Below are positions 45,727 through 46,690 of a stretch of DNA of 46,690 nucleotides, in pieces; the first letter of the stretch is position 1; each line of letters opens with the position of its first letter. The stretch covers positions 1 to 46,690 of the forward strand of contig JADGEQ010000051.1 of the NCBI GenBank assembly GCA_016744295.1, given 5' to 3'. The notes under the pieces are model-generated. The model saw nothing but the letters and a program-made list of their open reading frames with translations, made no database searches and was not told where the DNA came from. The translations under genes and the position numbers were made by a program. The DNA comes from Desulfobacteraceae bacterium (GTDB lineage: Bacteria > Desulfobacterota > Desulfobacteria > Desulfobacterales > Desulfobacteraceae).

Positions 45727-46590
45727 ATGAACGCGACCCAAAAGAATGTGCTCAAGATAAATGGGCTGACCAAAATTTATCCGGGAGAGGTGAGGGCGGT
45801 GAATAATGTCTCTTTTTCGGTAAAACCAGGAGAATTGATTGCCATTCTCGGGCCATCGGGAGCGGGGAAATCCACCTTGCTCCGGTGCCTTAACCGGCTT
45901 ATTCCCTCTTCCAAGGGAGCGGTATTGGTCAATGGCCGGGATATAACCCAATGTCGCGGCAGATCATTGCAGCAGCTTCGAAGTGATGTGGGAATGGTTT
46001 TTCAGCAGTTTAATCTCATCCCCCGGCTCAGTGTATTTGAAAATGTTCTGGCCGGAAGACTCGGCCATACTGGCAATCTTTTCTGGTCAACGGCCTCTAT
46101 TTTCAGAATCTTCAGCGAAAAAAACAAACAGGCCAGTTTTGATGCTTTAAAAAAAGTGGGCATTGAACACCTGGCCCCCAAGCGGGCGGACAGCCTTTCC
46201 GGCGGACAGCAGCAGCGGGTGGCCATTGCCAGAACCCTGGCCCAGGAACCCGCTGTTATCCTGGCGGACGAGCCCGTGGCAAGCCTGGACCCTGCCAGTT
46301 CCCAAAGGGTATTGGGTATCTTAAAGGGTATTTGTGATTCAAAGAATATTCCGGTCATTGTCAACCTTCACCAGGTGGACCTGGCCCAGCAGTATGCCAC
46401 CAGGATTATCGGTATCCAGGATGGAGCCCTTGTCTTTGACGGAAAACCCGCAGACTTTACCCTGGACATCGCAAAACGAATATATGGGGCCCAATTTGAA
46501 ACCGCCGTTTGTTTCCCCGGGGCAAACCAAACCCCAGTAAAACAATTTGAGGTAAATCAAGTTGAGGTAAATCAAGTTGTAGCAGCATAA
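45727..46590 (+). CDS. phnC: Phosphonate ABC transporter ATP-binding protein PhnC
   Basis: The product has 287 residues. Walker A is GPSGAGKST, the signature is LSGGQQQRVAIAR, Walker B is VILADEPVASLD and the H-loop is NLHQVD. It powers phosphonate import with a PhnE permease and a PhnD binding protein, expected beyond the window. AAGGAG lies seven bases before the ATG at 45727. The C-terminus has a 15-bp repeat tail (EVNQV). Confidence 0.92.
   Translation: MNATQKNVLKINGLTKIYPGEVRAVNNVSFSVKPGELIAILGPSGAGKSTLLRCLNRLIPSSKGAVLVNGRDITQCRGRSLQQLRSDVGMVFQQFNLIPRLSVFENVLAGRLGHTGNLFWSTASIFRIFSEKNKQASFDALKKVGIEHLAPKRADSLSGGQQQRVAIARTLAQEPAVILADEPVASLDPASSQRVLGILKGICDSKNIPVIVNLHQVDLAQQYATRIIGIQDGALVFDGKPADFTLDIAKRIYGAQFETAVCFPGANQTPVKQFEVNQVEVNQVVAA
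46543..46587 (+). repeat. 15-bp tandem repeat in the phnC 3' end
   Basis: Copies at 46543-46557, 46558-46572 and 46573-46587; the first two differ at one base and the third is diverged. They encode FEVNQ/VEVNQ/VVAA just before the stop. Confidence 0.8.
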
Positions 46591-46638
46591 ACCAGCAATT
46601 CTCGGTCACCATTCAATACCGGGGTAAATCATTTAAAA

Positions 46639-46690
46639 ATGATGGTACAAACAGTGCCGACCCGTTCCGGACAGGTCACCTTACACGCTC
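46639..46690 (+). CDS. Possible start of the next phn-operon gene (cut by the window end)
   Basis: An open frame from tandem ATGs at 46639 and 46642 runs to the window end (17 residues, MMVQTVPTRSGQVTLHA). A permease gene such as phnE would be expected here, but the fragment is too short to tell. The ribosome-binding site is poor, and the ATGs sit inside a small inverted repeat (46628-46643). Confidence 0.25.
   Translation, partial: MMVQTVPTRSGQVTLHA

Noticed and set aside
1..46690. tRNA, rRNA or riboswitch
   Set aside because: No stretch showed cloverleaf landmarks, rRNA-like conserved sequence or a recognisable riboswitch core by eye.

Overview
Gene content suggests a strictly anaerobic sulfate-reducing deltaproteobacterium of the Desulfobacteraceae type (Desulfobacter/Desulfobacula-like). 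The pointers are a ferredoxin-dependent 2-oxoacid oxidoreductase beside a GltD-like iron-sulfur flavoprotein, many large PAS/Cache signalling proteins, a sigma-54 promoter, and moderate GC with AT-rich spacers. This placement is inferred from content only; there is no rRNA or other marker in the window. No tRNA, rRNA or CRISPR array was recognised.

Layout. Positions 1-331 hold what looks like the end of an IS21-type insertion sequence, abutting an internally deleted scrap of a LysR-family gene. Then come a PflX-like radical SAM gene translationally coupled to a small membrane-anchored protein (332-1788), and a large protein with pentapeptide-repeat blocks on both sides of a membrane domain (2255-4495). 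A second, longer LysR remnant follows (about 4561-4917). Next are a TetR regulator with its polytopic membrane protein (5012-6305, minus strand) behind a perfect inverted-repeat operator, an unusual zinc-ribbon short-chain dehydrogenase-like protein, a YitT-family membrane protein, and a nuclease-helicase of the XPD/DinG type. A nitrilase-family amidase and an unrecognised protein behind a well-formed sigma-54 promoter close this part (to 13653).

Positions 13890-19428 form a redox operon: a GltD-like NAD(P)H/FAD/Fe-S protein with a C-terminal two-cluster ferredoxin domain, a second FAD/NAD oxidoreductase, a fused gamma-alpha 2-oxoacid:acceptor oxidoreductase subunit, and its thiamine-pyrophosphate beta subunit. 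Together they could oxidise a 2-oxoacid and pass electrons through Fe-S clusters to ferredoxin and/or NAD(P).

Positions 19461-35974 are mainly signalling. They hold a PAS/GAF/GGDEF/EAL cyclic-di-GMP enzyme, a RapA-type RNA polymerase recycling ATPase (minus strand), and a hybrid Cache/HAMP/PAS histidine kinase. A tightly coupled four-gene cassette follows: a substrate-binding lipoprotein, a sensor kinase, a REC-STAS response regulator without a DNA-binding domain, and a very large STAND-ATPase/TPR/winged-helix/BTAD transcriptional activator. This cassette is the best candidate for an uncharacterised system here.

A TrkH potassium transporter and an S9-family peptidase lipoprotein (convergent) lead to a carbon-phosphorus lyase operon, phnGHIJKLM followed by phnC (39892-46590), which continues beyond the window. 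Scattered through the window, often at gene ends, are tandem duplications of 12-18 bp units; several are in frame and lengthen protein termini.
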